From Lepidodermella squamata (taxonomy: Eukaryota; Gastrotricha), in the NCBI GenBank assembly GCA_047495785.1, contig JBLDXI010000021.1:1736001-1800000 (forward strand): DNA of 64,000 nt. The letters run 5' to 3'. The position numbers and the translations under genes are program-made. Of this stretch, positions 43,293 through 54,326 are shown piece by piece (position 1 is the stretch's first letter; the number at the start of each line of letters is the position of its first letter). The notes beneath the pieces are model-generated. The model ran no database searches, was not told the origin of the DNA, and worked only from the letters and a program-made list of their open reading frames with translations.

Positions 43293-45635
43293 ATGACAAA
43301 CGGAAATAAGCGGCCGGCCACTCGCAACCGCAAGCCGGAAGGCAAAGATGGCAAGGATCGCGATAGCAGCCCTATCAGGACCAAAAAGCGCCGTTTTACC
43401 GGTACTTTTGACCTCGATCATTTGCAAATGCTCATTCGGAGAAAACCGCAGTTGTACCACGATGACTTCATTCGTCAGCTCGAGGCTTTCCGCGCGAATA
43501 CTGAGCTATTCAAGTTGAGCCCGAACGTTTATTTGCGCCATTTTGACCAATTGACTAGTTTCGTCATGAGACTGGCACACTTGTTTCCGGAAGACGCTAA
43601 ATCGTTACCGGGCGAGTTGTTTGCCCTCCTACGGGAATATGCCAAGGTCATGGACCCAAAGATGCGTAACACATTTGTTCAAGGCCTCATGCATTTACGT
43701 GGCAAAAATGTGATAACTCAGCTTGAACTTTACCCCAGTTTTATCAAACTTGCCTCAACGGCAGACAAATCTTTGCGAAAACTTGTGGAATCTTTCATCA
43801 TTAATGATGTCGTGAAAACTGCTCGGAAACGGAAGGATTTGAAAATCACGAGTCAATTGCAGGGTTTGTTCGGTAGCGGCATTCAAGACGATAATCCGCA
43901 TATTTCGAAGCTTGCGATTAACGTTTTGACCAAGCTGTATACGAAAAATACATGGAACGATGCAAAAACTGTTAACTTGATTGCTGAGGGCTGTTTCGCG
44001 AAAAACAGTCGTACATCTGCATGCGCTGTTCGTTTCTTCCTGGGCCGAGACGAAATGGAGGGCGATGAAGACGATTCGGATGATGAGGCGGATAAGGGTA
44101 AGAAGAACAAAAAGAGCGAAAAGCAGTTGCTGTTGGCTCATCGTGTCGGCAAAAAGACGCAGAAACGTCAGAAGAAACTCGAAAGAGCACGGCGCGTTTT
44201 GAAAAAAGCAAAAAATAAGAACAAACGCGACCTGCTCAACTACTCCGCGATAAATCTCTTGTACAACCCGCAAGCGTTTGCTGATAAACTATACCAATTG
44301 CTCGTGAAATCAAACCAGAAATACGAGACCAGGTACGCAGCAGGCTTTTATGTAAAAATCGAATTTCACTTTTTTACTTTCAGATTAAACATCATGTCGC
44401 TGATTTCGCGTTTGATAGGAACTCAGCACTTGATTCTGCTGAATTTTTACGCTTTCATGCAAAAATATCTGCAGCCTCGCCAACGAGATGTTACAAAAGT
44501 GCTGTTGTACGTCGCTCAGGCTTCACACCCCTACGTTCCACCTGATAGCTTGGAAACAGTTCTCAGAACAATCGCTGACAATTTCATTACTGACGCACAC
44601 GCAGCCGAAGTTGTTGCCGTTGGCTTGAACGCGATTCGTGAAGTCTTGATTCGATGCCCTCTTGCGCTCAACGAAGATTTGGCCGGAGATTTGATAGATT
44701 ATCGCAAGCACCGTGATAAGATTGTGCAATTGGCCGCTCGAGGCTTGGTCCAGGCGATTCGCGACCACAACCCAGGAATTTTGCGGCGCAAGGACCGTGG
44801 CCGTCCTACTGAAGAAGGGGCTGAAAATGAAATTGATGGCGCGCCTGTTTTCGGTGCTACAAGTGTTGCAAAGGACTACATTCCCGGGGCGGAAATTCTG
44901 TTCTCGGACGATGAAAACGAATCTTCAGACGGTGAAGGAAGCGAGGAAGAAAATGAAGAAGGAAATGAGGATGACGAAGGTTGGGTCGATGTCTCATCCG
45001 GCGATGAAGACCAGGAAGTAGAAACTGACGACGATGAAGAAGGAGATGAAGGTTCTGATGATGATGAGTCTGAGGCGTCGAGTAGCCAAGAAAATGATGT
45101 CGAAGAGAATGACTCTAAAACGGAGAAGAATGTGCAAGAAGTTCTGGAAATGCCCGTGGAGGAGCGCATTGAGAAAGCTCGCATGATTTCGCAAACGAAG
45201 ATTCTCGATCAGAAAGATTTTGATAAAATAAAGAAGATGCAGATGGCGAAATCGATGACGAACGCCCGAAAGCGTAAATCGAAATCCAAAGAGCCGGACA
45301 CTGATGAAGAGGAAGACAGCGAGGAGGAAAACGAAATGAATGGTCTGCCTAAACTGAATGACATTGAGAGAGGCTGTGGTATGAAACGGGATCACGACAA
45401 AAACGCTCGAATGGCGTCGGTTATGAAGGGACGAGAGGGACGAGAGAAGTTTGGCGGAGCTGGCAAGCAACGTCAAAATCCTATGGCTTCAACTACCAAC
45501 CGGGAGAAGCAGCGAAACAAGGCGTTCTTGATGGTGCGGCAAAAGGTTATGCGTGAGAAGAATAAAAAGTCGTTCCAAGCCAAGCAGATTCGTCTGCACA
45601 ACGCCCTCGTGAAGTTGGCAAAACGGGGCAAATAA
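43293..45635 (+). CDS. SDAD1: SDA1 homologue (SDAD1), 60S ribosome biogenesis
   Basis: Nucleolar protein needed for 60S subunit assembly and export. Exons 43293-44332 and 44384-45635 give 763 aa. The NUC130/SDA1 pattern is clear: DLDHLQMLIRRKPQLYHDDF, PELFALLREY-type GELFALLREYAKVMDPKMRN, HLRGKNVI, GKKTQKRQKKLERARRVLKK, INLLYNPQAFADKLYQLL, ISRLIGTQHLILLNFYAFMQ, YVAQASHPYVPPD, LIDYRKHRDKIVQLAARGLV. A long acidic stretch (44940-45110) and Lys-rich tail are typical. The 51-nt intron is in frame and stop-free; splicing gives ETR/LNIMSL, which fits the family better. OAT starts 102 nt downstream, a spacing typical of nematode operons. Confidence 0.93.
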   Translation: MTNGNKRPATRNRKPEGKDGKDRDSSPIRTKKRRFTGTFDLDHLQMLIRRKPQLYHDDFIRQLEAFRANTELFKLSPNVYLRHFDQLTSFVMRLAHLFPEDAKSLPGELFALLREYAKVMDPKMRNTFVQGLMHLRGKNVITQLELYPSFIKLASTADKSLRKLVESFIINDVVKTARKRKDLKITSQLQGLFGSGIQDDNPHISKLAINVLTKLYTKNTWNDAKTVNLIAEGCFAKNSRTSACAVRFFLGRDEMEGDEDDSDDEADKGKKNKKSEKQLLLAHRVGKKTQKRQKKLERARRVLKKAKNKNKRDLLNYSAINLLYNPQAFADKLYQLLVKSNQKYETRYAAGFYVKIEFHFFTFRLNIMSLISRLIGTQHLILLNFYAFMQKYLQPRQRDVTKVLLYVAQASHPYVPPDSLETVLRTIADNFITDAHAAEVVAVGLNAIREVLIRCPLALNEDLAGDLIDYRKHRDKIVQLAARGLVQAIRDHNPGILRRKDRGRPTEEGAENEIDGAPVFGATSVAKDYIPGAEILFSDDENESSDGEGSEEENEEGNEDDEGWVDVSSGDEDQEVETDDDEEGDEGSDDDESEASSSQENDVEENDSKTEKNVQEVLEMPVEERIEKARMISQTKILDQKDFDKIKKMQMAKSMTNARKRKSKSKEPDTDEEEDSEEENEMNGLPKLNDIERGCGMKRDHDKNARMASVMKGREGREKFGGAGKQRQNPMASTTNREKQRNKAFLMVRQKVMREKNKKSFQAKQIRLHNALVKLAKRGK

Positions 45636-45737
45636 TTTGTTGGGGTGCTAGTAAAAGAAATTTAAAATTATTAATCCATGTGAAATCAATATTTACTATT
45701 TCTGTTTTTTTGTATAGACTTGATGTAAATATTGAAA

Positions 45738-47121
45738 ATGTTGAGCCGTCTGATTGCGCCACACAATTACGTCCGGTTTGCCCCGGCTGTTCGTTTCGCT
45801 TCAACCGCTCAGGAGACGAAGAAAAAGCTGCAAAAGGCAGTTCACAAGCCCGAAAGCGCGAAAACACAGGCTATCATCGATCGTGAAAGCATATATGGTG
45901 CTCACAATTATCACCCGATACCTGTTGCGATTTCGAAGGCGAAGGGCGTTTTTGTGTGGGATGTTGACGGTCGGCGGTACTACGACTTCCTAGCTGCTTA
46001 TGGAGCCGTTAACCAGGGCCATTGCCATCCGAAAATCATCCAGGCAATGAAAGAGCAAGTCGAGAAACTTCCACTGATTTCTCGCGCTTTTTACTCCGAC
46101 GTTCTCGGCGAGTACGAAGAGTACATCACAAAGCTGTTCGGCTACGACAAAGTGCTACCAATGAATACCGGTGTCGAGGGCGGGGAGACCGCTCTTAAGT
46201 TGGCCCGCAAATGGGCGTACAACGTTAAGAAAATCCGGAAATACCAGGCGAAAATTGTGTTCGCCGAGAATAATTTCTGGGGACGAACTCTTAGCGCTTG
46301 TTCATCTTCGACGGACCCTGACGTGTACGCTGGTTTCGGACCATACATGCCTAATTTTCTGACGGTGCCGTACAACAACTTGGAAGCTCTGGAGAAGCTC
46401 TTCGCCAGCGACCCGGATATTTGCGCTTTTATGGTCGAGCCCATCCAAGGCGAGGCTGGAGTTGTCGTGCCCGATGACGGCTACTTGAAAGGTGTTCGCG
46501 AACTGTGCACGAAGTACAACGTTCTTTGGATAGTAGATGAAGTCCAATCTGGGCTAGGACGAAGTGGGAAGCGCTTGTGCGTAGACCATGAAAAAGTGCG
46601 GCCTGATATCGTGATTTTGGGCAAGGCTCTCTCCGGCGGTCTGTATCCCGTGGCAGCTGTTTTGACCGATGACTCGATCATGCTGCAAATCAAACCCGGT
46701 GAGCACGGATCGACTTACGGAGGAAATCCGATGGGCTGTAAGGTTGCCATGGCCGCCTTGCGAGTTCTCGAGGAAGAAAAACTGTCAGAGAACGCGCTGA
46801 AAATGGGCAACATTTTGCGGTCTGAGTTGCGCAAAAATCTGCCAGAAGACACTGTCCCTGTCATCCGCGGCAAAGGATTGTTTAATGCAATCGTTGTTTC
46901 AAAGGGTTAGTTATTTGGGCGGTTCCCGAATTGATCAAAAATTCTCTTGTTAAAACTTAGATTACGATGCTTGGGAGATCTGTCTTCGACTACGTGACAA
47001 TGGCTTACTTGCCAAGCCAACTCACGGTGACCGCATCCGGTTCACGCCACCCCTGTGCATCAACGAGGAGCAAATTCACGAATGCGTTGATATAATTGCG
47101 TCGACATTCAAATCGATGTAA
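45738..47121 (+). CDS. OAT: Ornithine aminotransferase, mitochondrial
   Basis: PLP enzyme converting ornithine and 2-oxoglutarate to glutamate-5-semialdehyde and glutamate in the mitochondrial matrix. Exons 45738-46905 and 46961-47121 give 442 aa (human 439). The N-terminus ([20 protein letters not shown]) is a mitochondrial presequence. Core blocks: [103 protein letters not shown], the PLP lysine in [13 protein letters not shown], and [10 protein letters not shown]. The last exon gives [16 protein letters not shown]. The acceptor at 45718 precedes the ATG. Confidence 0.96.
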
Positions 47122-47588
47122 TGTGCAATGCACGGTGCTAGGCTGACTGAGGCGCAGCGACGAATTGACATTATAATGCCATAGAAAATGTGATGTGCAT
47201 ATTTGTTTCAAGAATCGCAACTATTTCATTTGTTGTCAAGTATTTATTTTTTGACCATTTTTACGGTCTATTTCAAGCTCGTATAAGATGACATCCCTGA
47301 ATTATTATTATTTTCTACGCCAAATATAAAAGCTATTTATGTTATTAAACCTTACCGGTCTGATATAAATGCAGTATTTTCTGCGATACCTTCACAAACC
47401 TCAGTTTGATACTGGTGAACTGTATATCGAATTTTCGGTTAAATATTTTTCGACAACGACTTTTGTGTAAGTGATAGACATATTTGCTAAGGAGCCTAAG
47501 AACTGTTTTGTTAACCAATCTGATAATGGCATTATTTATAAAATATATTATATACGTGTAATTTTCTTTCTAGATCATTAATTCAAAG
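47122..47588. other. Intergenic stretch
   Basis: 467 nt, AT-rich, between OAT and the first PEBP gene. It ends with AATTTTCTTTCTAG at 47574, an acceptor just before the PEBP ATG. No other feature seen. Confidence 0.4.
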
Positions 47589-48381
47589 ATGCGGTTGCTG
47601 TTTTCAGCTTTCTTGCTGGCGATTGCGATCAACATCTCATCAGCGTCGATTGAATACTTGGAATTTCCATGTTCGAGAAAAATTGGCCGTTTATTGCTAA
47701 CTAATTTCAAACCGCAGCCGTTATGTGGCTACATTCAGAAATTGAAAATGGTGCTATTCGCTCCGCCAATTGCTTTCGAGGAAGCTGAGCCCAAAGCAAA
47801 ATACACGTTGGTCATGGTAGATCCAGATGCGCCTTTTCCTTCCTGCCCGACCAAGGCGTATTGGAAACACTGGCTTGTTGTCGACATTCCTGGCGATAAG
47901 CTTTTAGAAGGGTATGTCCTGAACACCTTCTCGGAAAGGTGTTTTCATTAATTTCTTGTTTATTGTTAGCATTGACCCGGGTAAATCGAGATACAGGAAC
48001 CTTCATTGGAAAACGTTGGTTACTTACGCACCGCCTTCGCCACCTGGTGGAATCCACCGCTATCAGTTATTTTTATTCAAGCAATCGGCCACCCCGGTTA
48101 AGGACGACCATCCCTTTGTTAGATCTAGCTTCAACTTGAAAGAATTTGTTCTCTCCAATGATTTGGAGCTGGTCGCTGGTTATGAGTTCGGGATTGAAAG
48201 TTATCATCCCGAAAAGTGTGCGATGGACAAAGATTCGGACGAAAAACCCGAAGAAGTAAAAGAAGAAATGAACGAAGAAACGTCCACGATTGCACCGGAG
48301 ACCACTACAACGGCTGCTACAACAGTGGCGCCGACAACGACATCAACCAGTGAACCTATTTATCATTCCGAAGAGCTTTAG
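47589..48381 (+). CDS. Secreted PEBP-family protein 1
   Basis: Phosphatidylethanolamine-binding-protein fold with a signal peptide (MRLLFSAFLLAIAINISSAS). Exons 47589-47911 and 47970-48381 give 244 aa. The anion-binding-site motifs are present: MVDPDAPFPSCPTKAYWKHW followed by VVDIPG, and APPSPPGGIHRYQLFLF. Two extra Cys near the N-terminus (FPCSRKIG, PLCGY) suggest disulphides suited to secretion. A Thr-rich tail (ETTTTAATTVAPTTTST), likely O-glycosylated, follows. It is the tandem relative of the next gene, with an intron at the same codon and phase. The biological ligand is unknown. Confidence 0.85.
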
Positions 48382-48629
48382 ACTGGCTTTCAAACTTTTA
48401 TTTTATGCTCAAGTGCAATTTTAATGCTCATTGCAGATCTGCGATCTTGCTCATTTGTTATTTTACACGGTTATTTTTTGGCTTTGGTTGAACCAAAAAT
48501 CACTTGGATTGGTATTTAATAAAGGGAACACAGCTTTTTTATGTTAACTGCTTCGTTCCGCTGCCATCTTTTATTTGGTTTTCGCATACCCTGCATTTGA
48601 TTTTTTTTCATGGGGTAGGTGTCTGCGAT

Positions 48630-49459
48630 ATGATTCTATTTTCCGTTGAAATTTTCATCCCGATACTGGTGTTAATTCGCATATCTCATCAGACGCTTTT
48701 CAGCACAAATCCCTGTGATAAAAAAATTGGTCGCATACAACTCAAAAAGATAGCTACGAATGTCACATGTGGATCGGTGATTGCTAAGAAACTGACTAAA
48801 GCTCCACCTACCGTTATCTACTCGAAAGCTCGCAAAGACACCTTGCATGCTCTTGTGATGGTCGACCCGGACGCCCCATCGCCAGGATGCCCTACCTACG
48901 CTTACTGGTGCCACTGGGCTGTGACCGATATCCCGGGGCGTGTTCTGCGGACCGGGTAAGCATGTTTACTACTTGATTTTCTACTTAACTGAGATCTTTC
49001 CCTAGGTACGAAGGGTCGACTAACGATTCCGAGCCAGGTCTTGTGAATGTGCCTTATGCGCAACCCACGCCTCCAATGGGTGTACATCGATACCAGTTTT
49101 ACTTGTTTGAACACTCGAACCTTACTGTTGAATCGTCTGCTGGTGAAGATACGATGGAATATGAGAAAGATAATCGGGCTAATTTCGATCTGGCGGGCTT
49201 CGTCGAGGACAACAAGCTTCACCTTGTTGCCGGTTTCGAGTACAAAGTAGATAGCCGTAATGTTGAGTCTTGCTTAAATTCAACTTCGGACGATAACAGT
49301 GACGAAGAGGGAAGCTGGAGTGGCACTGTGGAGCCGAAATCTCAAGAAGAGAATGCCAAGAATGGCACATTGCGGAATCAGTCGAGCTCAGCCCCTAATC
49401 TATTTTTAAACCCGTATTTTCTTTTTACTGCTTTGTTGGACAAAACTTTCAATTTTTAA
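48630..49459 (+). CDS. Secreted PEBP-family protein 2
   Basis: Tandem duplicate of the PEBP at 47589. Exons 48630-48955 and 49006-49459 give 259 aa. The N-terminus is hydrophobic (MILFSVEIFIPILVLI), serving as signal peptide or anchor. Shared motifs: NPCDKKIGR, VTCGSV, MVDPDAPSPGCPTYAYWCHW, VTDIPG, PYAQPTPPMGVHRYQFYLF. The intron splits the same glycine codon as in copy 1. The tail differs: acidic and Ser/Asn-rich with several N-glycosylation sequons (NST, NGT, NQS), ending in a hydrophobic run (LFLNPYFLFTALL) that could be a GPI-attachment signal or second membrane segment. The in-frame upstream Met at 48504 is not used because the acceptor-like GGGGTAG lies between. Confidence 0.8.
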
Positions 49460-49631
49460 GAATTTGCTCAAAACTAGTCTCAAATCCTCAGAATTTGCCA
49501 AATTTATTTACTTCCATCGAATATTCATAGAAGCTTAATTATTTTTGCTAAACTCGCGGTTTCCTCATTTTTCACGAAAAACTTCCAAACTGATAAATAT
49601 TCTCGATTTTATGTAGATTTTTATAAAAAAA

Positions 49632-51714
49632 ATGTCGCGGTCCGTGATTTTTATATCAGTCTTTTTAAATTGTCTTCTTGTTGGTGCCGAATTGTTTTCA
49701 TCTTCAACCGTTTCTCCGTCGGCTTGTGTCGCCTCTGCTGTTGACGCTGGACGCCGCGTATTCGCCGCTCAGGAGATATTCTACAAATGTTACAAGGATT
49801 GTATTGGCACAGTTTTATCCAGCCAAGGAGGCTATGCAACTCATATTCCAGATTTCACGATGAATTTTATTGCCATGGCTAAAGCTTCTGCGATGTCGGT
49901 GTGTGCAAAAACTTGTTTTGATAAGGTAAGGCTCATTTGACTGAATTTTTTCAAGTGATGCGTCTCAAATTTTATAGCTTGTCGGGGAAGTAATTCCGGC
50001 CCATTTGGCTTCCCAACCGTTTGGAGTTTACGACAAAGCTGTAAAACAATTTACGGAATGCGCTTCTACCGATGCAAACGATCCTGAATACGCGGCGGAA
50101 TTGGCGCAATTCAATCTTGACCACCTTAACAAAGTTCCAGGCTTCACGGATCCGCGTCGTCGTCGGCTGTTCTCCATCTTCTATCCGGACCATTTGCAAA
50201 TGTTCTGGGCCGGTATGGCAGGCTACGATCAGTCGTCAAGCAAATGTCAGGATATTTTGATCAGCATGCGAGCTGCTCTAGCGTCTTATACCAACAATTT
50301 GAACTTGTGCCAACATTGGTGTTTGATCACTCTTGCCAGCCCGTTTGCTAAAGGCTCCGATAATTTCAATACTATGATCTCAATTGCACGTTGCCAGCAT
50401 TCTTGCTTCTACATGTTCCGTTTCGATCCGGCTCCCACGAAATCATTACTCCACCCTGCTTCAGAAATCCATCATTTCCTTCAATACTGTCTGTGGCATA
50501 CGGGTGCTCAGGCCGAAGCCTATCTGCATGCAGCTTCCTTCACTGCCTTGGAGCCGTCTGATACTTCATTATTCGATTACTACGTTGGGTCTGGTAAACT
50601 TACTCGAGATGAATTCAAGCCAAAGCCTGATGCTATCCATCTTAAAGAACAACTGTATGTCCTAAATTCTGTACTTAAAATGAGCGATGATGTCAAATCA
50701 GGCATTGTTGCCGGCGTCCCGGTTGCGATTACCTCTGTTCTGAAATCGCTGAAAGTTTACGAAAGTGGACCTACTGAGACGAAACCCAACGACGCTACCT
50801 CGGGAACTTGCGATGCTTCTTCGCCCGAATTATGTGCCATATTATCTCAATCGTCCCGCGTTGTAGGCAATTTCTCGGGTATCGACGGTCACCGTCGCTA
50901 TGTTGTTGACGATGTTCTTGAAACAAGCCAATGCGAAAGACTCGTCGCTGTGAACCTTCGCGCTGGCAAAAACGGCGACGGCTACCCTGCGACGAAGAAA
51001 AACGGCTCGCCCTACACCGATCATGAATCTTACATCGGGCTAGCCGCCCATCGTCTCGCTGAACTGGCAGCGGATGGCGTTGTATTACCTGAGGAAGTAA
51101 TGTTATATTTCGGCGTAACTGAAGCCGTCCTTCAGAAAACTAAGAAACTCTACGGCTTGAAGGAGTTGTATTTCTACTACGTCCACCTGGTATGCCGCGA
51201 AGCGATGAAAGCTAAGGGTGAAGTCGCTGTTGAAAATCGAGTTGCTACGGAAGACCCTAGCCACCCTATTCATGCCGATAATTGTGCCATTCAGGATAAC
51301 GGCGACTGCCTTTACAATGACCCATTATTGACGCCTCGTAATTACTCAGCAGTTCTTTATCTGAACGACGACTTCGAAGGTGGTGAATTTTTCTTCGCTC
51401 ATCGCCCCAACAAGACGGAAGATCGGAAGGTTTTGCCCCGTTGCGGTCGCCTTGTTGCGTTCCATGCCAGTGAATTTCACGGAGTTCGCGCTGTTACACA
51501 GGTTTGTTACATTTCCCTATCTCCAGGCTGGCATGAACATTTCTTTTTTTTTTAGGGAACTCGCTGTTCTTTGGCTATTTGGTTCACTCAGGACAAAACG
51601 AAGGAGGAGAAGGCTAGGGCTAATGCTTACAAAATTGTCTCGCAGCTTGCCGCTATGAGGAAGTCGATTCCTCCTGAGCCGGTTGGTCCAGAGGTTATCG
51701 GTCGGACTTTTTAA
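49632..51714 (+). CDS. Prolyl 3-hydroxylase / leprecan family
   Basis: 2-oxoglutarate- and Fe(II)-dependent enzyme that 3-hydroxylates collagen prolines in the ER. Exons 49632-49925, 49978-51501 and 51556-51714 give 658 aa. It has a signal peptide (SVIFISVFLNCLLVGAELF), then an N-terminal helical region with four CxxxC motifs (CYKDC, CAKTC, CQHWC, CQHSC), as in P3H/CRTAP proteins. The C-terminal dioxygenase has HAD at about 529-531, NYSAVLYLNDDFEGGEFFFA, CGRLVAF, the second His in HGVRAVTQ (about 598) and the 2-oxoglutarate Arg in GTRCSLAIWFT. The catalytic residues are thus intact. It ends VIGRTF, with no KDEL-type ER-retention signal, unlike vertebrate P3H1. Start follows the acceptor TTTTATGTAG at 49617. 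Confidence 0.87.
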
Positions 51715-54326
51715 TCTCCAGCATGACTAGCTTGACACTGAGCATCAACTCGGCTGTGAATTTCCTAAATTCAGTATTGCTCATTTATATTTGTTTGCAT
51801 TTACATTTGCTGAAGACTAAATTATGTTTGATCTTCGATCTTGCTTTATCCTGGTTGTTTCACGATCTTATGCAAGCTTTATATAAGTTTGATTCATAAT
51901 TTTTTGTTAGTCTTTCCATTTTATCGGAAACAAAACAGTGCAAAAACTAAGCATAGATGTCATCTCATTTCATTAAAGTGATTTGATCACTTCTTTATAA
52001 TGTATTCTGTGGCCATTTCGCAATTTTATGCTCTTGCTGAGTTGTGCTCTACCCCATCGAACGCTCATTTGTAAAATCTTTGCGCCTCCCAGCAATAATA
52101 CTTGCTTTTGTTTTACATTCATTCTACCTTAAAAGAAATATAGCCAATGAATTTGTTACATTCCATTTTGTTATAACATTTTGATTTGAAAACGAATTAT
52201 TGCAGCAATAAAATAACCTTGAGTTGATCAACACGAAAGTGTTATGTACCTGTTATATGTACGCGTTGCGACAAGTCAACTTTGACGGGCAGAGTGCGCG
52301 AGAACAATAAATTGATTGCGGAAACAATGCAATAGAGAGGCTCTAAATTCAGTCAAATACCGCCGCCCGAGCTTCGTCAGAACACCAGGCGTTTTTTATT
52401 TCGAATTTTGAAACACGGTTCGAACCACGTTTTATCATAGATATGTGTATTTCGACAAGATCGTGAAGTGTTCAAATTTGAATTTTGCCCATGCCTAGAA
52501 TCTTTTTTCATATTACAAGGAGCATCGATTAATAGTCATTTTAGCGTTAAAACAGCTCAGTGTCTAAGAGCCGATTAAGAGCCGATAGCTCAATTCAAAC
52601 TATAGAGGGCAATGCCAAAATAAAAGGCAGCCGTCTCTCGTTTATAACGGCTACGGCCTTGATTAATAAAAATAATTCAAGGTTCTATAATTCGGATTTC
52701 ATGGTATCTTATTTCAGGCTGTCCGGTATCTTTTACGGCTGTCTTGGCCATCGTATTCGTAATCGTATTCATGATTATCGCATGAGCTGTCCGATAAATA
52801 TATGAAGCCGAACACCTTTTTCAAATTACATCGCATTCGAATTTCAAAAGCAAGCCCCGATGAATGAGTTCAGATGACTTCCGGCGAAGACAATTCGATT
52901 CGAATGGATAGTATGTGTATTCATCTCTATATCGCTGAGCGATGAGTATACTATCTCAGTATTCGATTCATTTACCAGCTTAAAGCTTACGGTAGCATAA
53001 CTTGATGTTGGGGCCCGAGCCCGATTTCGGCCCGTACGCGTTCGGGCCGGCCCGTATGCGGTCGGGTAACAGACCTTTACCATTCCGCGCTCGGGCCGGT
53101 TTAAAACGTGCCCATATGCGACGTTAACTGCAAATTTAACAAATGTCAACGAAGTCCGCTCCACTGCACACAGGCCGGCCAAGGTGTTGGCGCGAACACG
53201 GCGGAGAACAATGGGAACCAGTGCTATTGTTAGTCAATCGCGGGCGCTGTGCTCGGGTCGTCGGGTTTGGTCTGGGACTTGATAAAGCTATCGGGTAGTG
53301 CGTTGGTTGTAGGATGACGGCGGCCGGATTCCAGAGGCATCCCTCCAAGAGCTAGCGATTAGCTTGACGTCATGGAAAAAAAACCAGAAAATTAGATGCG
53401 GCAATACTTAGCAAAATTGTGCAATACATTAATCAAAAGCATTTAATTGTATAATATTAATATTCAAAATTATGTTAATCAATTTTGAGGTCAAGAAAAT
53501 TATGAAATTTTTCTTTTGTTTCGCGGCGGCGCGAAAAACTGTTTATGGCGGTTAGTCCAAAATTGCTTGACGTTGCCGACGTACGTGATGAGGTACGCGG
53601 TACGGTACATAATACATAATAGGTGATAGCTAGGTACCGCTGAACATCTAAATCAGCCATCGGCATTTACTTGTTCCAGAAAGTTATTATATTTCTCGCC
53701 TAACATGAATAACGTCTGTTAGTCTCTGATATATGATATCTGGGTCGGACAATTCATGGATTGAACAGTTGACTGATTACTCGCTACTCCCTCGATTTCA
53801 ACCATAGACAGTCGATTCATTCTTCATTAGTAACGAAATCCTCGGCATTTTAAATATACAGCTCTGCAAAGGCGGTCTAGTATTAGGCTTGAGGCTTAGG
53901 AAGAACTTCCCGTACACTACTAACTGCTAATTGATCATTTGTCTTTACCTGCGACTCGCGACTCGTATCACAAGGCTAGGAAATCGGAACGAGACGCAGT
54001 TAAGTGGAGACTACTTGATCAAATGCGTTGAGGGCCACATTAATAAACACTGCTTGACTGATATAGTGATAGAGATGTTGACATATAAACGGTTCATTCT
54101 GGCCTGCGTGATGTAAACTACATCGTAAGCTTCGATTTTAGAATGATTGGCGATTGCAGACCTAGCTTGAATAGTGATAAAGAATATTGAACATTAAATT
54201 GCGCCATTTTGATATATGTTATGATGGCCTATCTCTAAATTCTGATACGGCGTCGAACTGTTCACGTAATCAATAATTCGATATTTCATTTCTAGTGTTA
54301 AAGATATTTGGCCGCTTCAATCAGCC
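51715..54326. other. Long intergenic region with palindromic and GC-rich patches
   Basis: 2.6 kb without a supported gene, between P3H and the small basic-protein gene. It holds an imperfect inverted repeat (about 52896-52967), a GC-rich patch (53008-53100) and short GTAC-rich repeats near 53580-53640. The 113-codon minus-strand frame at 52844-53182 runs through the GC patch and looks repeat-derived. AATAAA near 52207 and 52308. Confidence 0.5.
53008..53100. repeat. GC-rich patch of CGGGCC/GGCCCG motifs
   Basis: GGGCCCGAGCCCG, TCGGCCCGTACG, the palindrome CGGGCCGGCCCG and GCTCGGGCCGG occur within 95 nt, in sharp contrast to the AT-rich surroundings. It is probably a fragment of a dispersed GC-rich repeat, or low-complexity sequence. 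Confidence 0.5.

Noticed and set aside
43755-45476. Several long frames antisense to SDAD1
   Set aside because: Shadows of the biased codon usage of the real SDAD1 coding strand, including Ser-rich frames opposite its acidic tract.
52844-53182. 113-codon minus-strand frame
   Set aside because: Much of it is translation of the GC-rich repeat patch; no start context or family resemblance.
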